Positions 6,532 to 9,092 of a DNA stretch of 9,092 nucleotides are shown here, piece by piece. Both the position numbers and the translations under genes were made by a program. Under the pieces are notes generated by a model. That model did no database searches, was not told the DNA's origin, and worked only from the letters and a program-made list of their open reading frames with translations. Source of the DNA: Bifidobacteriaceae bacterium (lineage in GTDB: Bacteria > Actinomycetota > Actinomycetes > Actinomycetales > WQXJ01); NCBI GenBank assembly GCA_031261885.1, contig JAISIU010000263.1, positions 1 through 9,092 on the forward strand, in the 5' to 3' direction. Every line of letters starts with the position of its first letter. Positions within the stretch are counted from its first letter, which is position 1.

Positions 6532-6604
6532 TGGCGGGGGCGGGGTTCGAACCCGCGATCTCCGGCGTATGGGGCCGGCGTCTTACCGACTGGACCACCC
6601 CGCA
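6532..6604 (-). tRNA. tRNA-like gene, anticodon CAU (Met/Ile2-type), irregular
   Basis: Read on the minus strand, 73 bases match canonical tRNA numbering without gaps: acceptor TGCGGGG with CCCCGCC (1:72 is T:C, other six paired), D arm GTC/GAC with A14, G18G19 and A21, anticodon stem CCGGC/GCCGG, T stem GCGGG/CCCGC with loop TTCGAAC, and discriminator A. The loop is CCCATAC, so the anticodon is CAT with C instead of T at position 33. CCA is not encoded. The unpaired 1:72 recalls initiator tRNA, but T11:A24 and C31:G39 do not fit an initiator. It lies between the toxin/immunity genes and the scaffold gene, in the same orientation. It could be a phage tRNA or a decaying one. Confidence 0.72.
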
Positions 6605-6650
6605 TCGTGCTGGGTCCGGGCCGCTATCCCGCAGGGTTCATCAGACCGAG

Positions 6651-6681
6651 CCCGACAGCCCGCCCAACACGCAATGTCGGG
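6651..6681. repeat. Inverted repeat, 7-bp stem
   Basis: CCCGACA (6651-6657) and TGTCGGG (6675-6681) are perfect inverted copies with a 17-base loop. This lies about 50 bases before the 5' end of the tRNA-like gene on the minus strand. Confidence 0.45.
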
Positions 6682-6722
6682 TCACCGCCAAGAGCAGCAG
6701 ATCGCGCAACCCAGCCGTTCTC

Positions 6723-6767
6723 GTCCGCCGGCCGGCCTAGATAGCTGGTCTCGGCCGGCCGGTGGGC
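6723..6767. repeat. Long GC-rich inverted repeat
   Basis: CCGGCCGGCC (6728-6737) pairs perfectly with GGCCGGCCGG (6753-6762) around a 15-base loop. The stem extends outward to 15 pairs (6723-6737 with 6753-6767) including two G:T pairs. No T run is attached, so a factor-independent terminator is unlikely. Confidence 0.6.
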
Positions 6768-7096
6768 TTCCGCAAGGCGGTTTACCCGTTTGCGGTTCCC
6801 AGGTTGGGCGGCGCATTCTCGTAGGCGCCCTTCGTACGGTCCCACTCGCCGTGCTCACCAAGTACGGCGGTGCTGGACGGACAAGACACCCTCAAGGAGG
6901 CGTGCCTTGCCACGTTTGCCCCCACCAGGCCGAGCGCGCCGCATCCGCGCGCACCCAAATCACACATATGGCCGCTCGGCCGAATCCTGTTCGGCCTGGT
7001 GGAAGATCATGCGGCCGGATCGGTGGGCCGCGAGCGCCCTACCGGCACAGGGGCCGGCAGGCGATGGTTCCGGCACGGGGCCGGGAAGTTTGGTTC

Positions 7097-7144
7097 GCGT
7101 CGCCGCCGGCGTCTAAGCTAGCTACCCGCCCTAGACGGCGACGC
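7097..7144. repeat. Imperfect inverted repeat downstream of the immunity candidate
   Basis: The left arm 7097-7115 and the right arm 7132-7144 pair over 13 bp (GCGTCGCC plus GTCTA on the left against TAGACGGCGACGC). There is a 6-base bulge GCCGGC in the left arm and a 16-base loop containing AGCTAGCT. It lies about 115 bases past the immunity-candidate stop on the minus strand, so it could end or protect that transcript. Confidence 0.5.
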
Positions 7145-7260
7145 TCCCGCAAGGACTGTCAACCAGGCTGCGGTACCCCGGTAGCCTCAACAGGCCGAAC
7201 ATGCCGTGGCCCCGCACCACCCGGCACGGGACCCCATCGGCCAGAACCTATACGCCCAGC

Positions 7261-7617
7261 TCACGCCGCCACAAGGCTGCGCTGCTTGAGCTTGGTCAAA
7301 GCGTGGGTGAGGCTATCAACGTCGTCCTGGACACTCTCGTCTTCGTCCACGTCCCAATTATGTGTAAGATCAAGCGCCCGTTGAGCCAGGGCGATGACCT
7401 GGGAATCAACGAGCTTGTTGGTTTCGCCGGCGATGACGACGAGATAGACGATCGCGCACCATTCTTCGCCGCAGCACTGGTCATCAGTAGCTGATTCGAT
7501 GAAAGCATCAGGAATTACGCCCTCGAGATGCTCCACAAGACCGTCGAAGATGTCGTCTTGCTCTCGAGCGAGAGCATCGAGCTTGGACTCATCGTCCGCG
7601 ATGCTTGCCTTTGCCAT
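7261..7617 (-). CDS. Candidate immunity protein for the MuF-EndoU toxin
   Basis: 118 residues from ATG 7617, seven bases after GAGGGAG (complement of 7625-7631). It overlaps the end of the toxin gene by 29 bases in another frame, so it is almost certainly co-translated with it. The protein is extremely acidic: I count 27 Asp/Glu against 8 Lys/Arg, a fitting partner for the lysine- and arginine-rich toxin C-terminus. It looks mostly helical, with QCCGEEWCAIVYLVVIAGE (47-65) as a compact hydrophobic, cysteine-containing core and an acidic stretch DVDEDESVQDDVD (89-101). I do not recognise the family. The immunity role is inferred from position, overlap and charge, as is usual for polymorphic toxin loci. 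An unrelated small phage gene is the alternative. Confidence 0.72.
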   Translation of the reverse strand: MAKASIADDESKLDALAREQDDIFDGLVEHLEGVIPDAFIESATDDQCCGEEWCAIVYLVVIAGETNKLVDSQVIALAQRALDLTHNWDVDEDESVQDDVDSLTHALTKLKQRSLVAA

Positions 7618-9046
7618 TTCTGATCTCCCTCTTCGCGGCGTCATAAGCGGACTTGGTCGGAACGAGACGACGTTCACCTCCGGGCATATTGATGATAACG
7701 CCTCGGCCGTGTTGTGGATAGGCCGCGCTGAACACGGGCTCGTGGGTCTTGTTGTGCTCGTGCCATTTGACTTTGACATGCACCCCGTCGATGGTCTTGA
7801 CGCGAACGCTGTAGGACCCTTCGACGATCGGTGTCCCGGTCTGGATCGTCTCTTCGACGGCGGCGATGATCTTGTCGTCGTCCCAATCGGCGGGGAACTC
7901 GGTCTTCTCGATCCGTCCGGTCCCCCACCTGTGGCCGCCCTTGTTGGGATTTTTCGGGTCGCCATCAAGGATGTGTCTCTTGTCGTCTTCACTCAACACT
8001 GGTTTCTTCTCCGGATCCTCGCCGGCCAACCCGGCCGTACCGCCTCTTCCACCGCCCGAACCGCCGCCGAGGCCGCCGGACCGTCCGGCACCGGAAGTCC
8101 GAGCGGTGTTGCCGCCTTGGGTTTTGGCTTTTTGGGCGGCTTCGATGGTACGACGCTCGCCGCGGGCGACGTCGTCGGCAATCAGGCCGGCTTCGCGGGC
8201 GGTGGCCTGGCCGAACGCGGAAACGACCGTCGCCATCGTGGCCGTGTCGAGCTGGCCGGCTTGTCCGGCCCGGGCCGCTTGGGCCACTTTTCGACCGGCC
8301 GCCTGGCCGGCGTGGCCGGCTCGACGGGCGGCGTGGTCGATCCTGGCCACGCGAGTGGTGCTACTGCCGGGCCTGATCCAGCCGTAGGCCTGGAGGAGTT
8401 CGCGAGCGCGGGCGGGGTCGTTGCCGGCTAGTTGGTAGATGGTTTCGGGCATGAGCCGGGCGTTGCCGGAGATGCCGGCCTGGCGCATGGCCCTGCGGGC
8501 GGCGCCCCTCTTGATGGTGCCCTCGGTGGTGTATTTGAGCCTGACCCCACCTGTGGTGGCGCGTTCGGCGGCGGTGATCGACCTGTACCCGCCGGGGGCG
8601 CTCGCGGATGGTCCATACAGCAGGGGGACGCCGGCTTTGTTTTGGGCGGTGTAGATGGCGCGCGTGGCGCGGGTCCGTTTGCCGCCGGAGGGTCGGTAGG
8701 CGTCGATGATTTGGATCGGGTCGGCCCCGTCCCGGAAGGCTTGGGCGTTGGCTTTGGATCCGAGGGCGCGGGCCAGCTGGTCGTCGTCGAGGCCCCCAAG
8801 GTAGGCCTCGGGGTCGGCGAGATGGGTCCCGGCGTGGGCGCCGGCGGGCACGTTGACGCAATCACAGCGGGGGTGGCGTTGGAACGGGTCGGGCGTGTGC
8901 CAGATCGTGCCGGCCAAGATGACACACCGGCCACACGACGGCGGGGACAGTGCCCGGTACCAGGACCTCACGCCGAGGCCGGCGCCGGTGACTTTCTCCG
9001 CCGTGCGGGCGGTGTCGGCCAACAGGGTGAGCGTCCAGCCGGTCAA
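7589..9046 (-). CDS. MuF-type phage head protein fused to EndoU-like RNase toxin
   Basis: 485 residues from TTG 9046; the frame is open from 9079. Segment 1 (about 1-240) is an actinophage MuF-like head-morphogenesis core: cysteines C38 and C41 with CVILAG, H58, and RHPRCDCVNVP (57-67); then GSKANAQAFRDGAD (96-109), LKYTTEGT (170-177) and ARLMPETIYQLAG (197-208). Segment 2 (about 240-318) is Ala/Arg-rich and helical, then a Gly/Ser-rich linker (319-341). Segment 3 (about 350-485) is bacterial EndoU-like: H358 (RHILDGD), H372 (GGHRWG), FPADWDDDKII (384-394), lysines K425/K427, and S440/Y443 (FSAAYP). EndoU enzymes cleave RNA with a His-His-Lys site. The tail after AAYP (445-485) is longer than expected. 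MuF homologues normally have over 100 more residues upstream; here two stops (9080-9085) block the frame and no ribosome-binding site is seen, so the 5' end may be lost. Confidence 0.8.
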   Translation of the reverse strand: MTGWTLTLLADTARTAEKVTGAGLGVRSWYRALSPPSCGRCVILAGTIWHTPDPFQRHPRCDCVNVPAGAHAGTHLADPEAYLGGLDDDQLARALGSKANAQAFRDGADPIQIIDAYRPSGGKRTRATRAIYTAQNKAGVPLLYGPSASAPGGYRSITAAERATTGGVRLKYTTEGTIKRGAARRAMRQAGISGNARLMPETIYQLAGNDPARARELLQAYGWIRPGSSTTRVARIDHAARRAGHAGQAAGRKVAQAARAGQAGQLDTATMATVVSAFGQATAREAGLIADDVARGERRTIEAAQKAKTQGGNTARTSGAGRSGGLGGGSGGGRGGTAGLAGEDPEKKPVLSEDDKRHILDGDPKNPNKGGHRWGTGRIEKTEFPADWDDDKIIAAVEETIQTGTPIVEGSYSVRVKTIDGVHVKVKWHEHNKTHEPVFSAAYPQHGRGVIINMPGGERRLVPTKSAYDAAKREIRNGKGKHRGR

Positions 9047-9092
9047 CCAGTTGCCGGCCCGCTCGAACGCTGAACAGGCCTACTAGCGGTAA

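Larger units (their letters stand above)
6605..7260. other. 656-base gap with inverted repeats, no convincing gene
   Basis: No open frame here has both a good start and family-like sequence. Seen: inverted repeats at 6651-6681, 6723-6767 and 7097-7144. Short minus-strand stretches look coding-like but lack starts, for example GEHGEWDRTKGAYENAPPN ending at a stop at 6782, and RMIFHQAEQDSAERPYV ending near 6968. On the plus strand AAGGAGG (6894-6900) precedes a TTG frame to 7116. Taken together it reads as decayed sequence or a structured non-coding region. Confidence 0.45.

Noticed and set aside
6782..6967. Minus-strand 61-residue frame ending in GEHGEWDRTKGAYENAPPN
   Set aside because: The last third looks coding-like, but there is no ribosome-binding site and the first half is not protein-like. 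Possible relic only.
6907..7116. Plus-strand 69-residue frame from TTG 6907 after AAGGAGG
   Set aside because: The ribosome-binding site is good. But third-position GC looks lower than in real genes here, the protein is Arg/Pro-rich without motifs, and it opposes the phage operon. Kept only as a remark on the gap.
6521..7384. Plus-strand 287-residue frame
   Set aside because: It runs across the tRNA-like gene and antisense to the immunity candidate, and shows no recognisable domain.
7499..8431. Plus-strand 310-residue frame opposite the toxin gene
   Set aside because: Antisense shadow of the MuF-EndoU gene, which has real domains and a coupled downstream gene.

Overview
The window is very GC-rich on both strands and uses ATG, GTG and TTG starts. 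It carries the ancestral pairs comM-dprA and rph-rdgB plus a chromosomal XerC-type recombinase, and it has TANNNT-like -10 boxes placed 6-7 bases before start codons. This points to a high-GC actinobacterium; I cannot name the genus from sequence alone.

Region 1 (1-4303, all + strand) is chromosomal core: the 3' part of comM (1-636), dprA (633-1808, ATGA overlap), xerC (1920-2840), rph (2871-3686) and rdgB (3683-4303, ATGA overlap). These genes cover handling of incoming or recombining DNA, chromosome dimer resolution, RNA 3'-end trimming and removal of non-canonical nucleotides. They form two tight overlapping pairs, while xerC and rph look as if they are transcribed from their own leaderless promoters.

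Region 2 (4321-4837) holds tRNA-Lys(CTT) with its own promoter, an intrinsic terminator candidate, and about 400 bases of non-coding DNA with a duplicated 55-base unit and several TTC(G)-loop hairpins.

Region 3 (4838-5488, + strand) has three small genes: two paralogous HTH proteins of 66 and 69 residues flanking a 57-residue protein with two predicted membrane segments.

Region 4 (5409-9092, - strand) is part of a tailed-phage head module. In its own reading direction it runs: a MuF-type head protein core fused to a C-terminal EndoU-like RNase toxin domain (9046-7589), a very acidic overlapping gene that is the candidate immunity gene (7617-7261), a 656-base structured gap, a tRNA-like gene with anticodon CAU (6604-6532), a capsid scaffold-like gene (6456-5845), and the N-terminal part of a major capsid protein that breaks off against the 3' end of the second HTH gene. 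The truncated capsid gene, two in-frame stops just upstream of the MuF core, and the absence of an integrase in the window suggest a decaying or rearranged prophage. Its toxin-immunity pair still looks intact. The strongest findings are this MuF-EndoU/immunity pair and the odd tRNA-like gene in the late operon.
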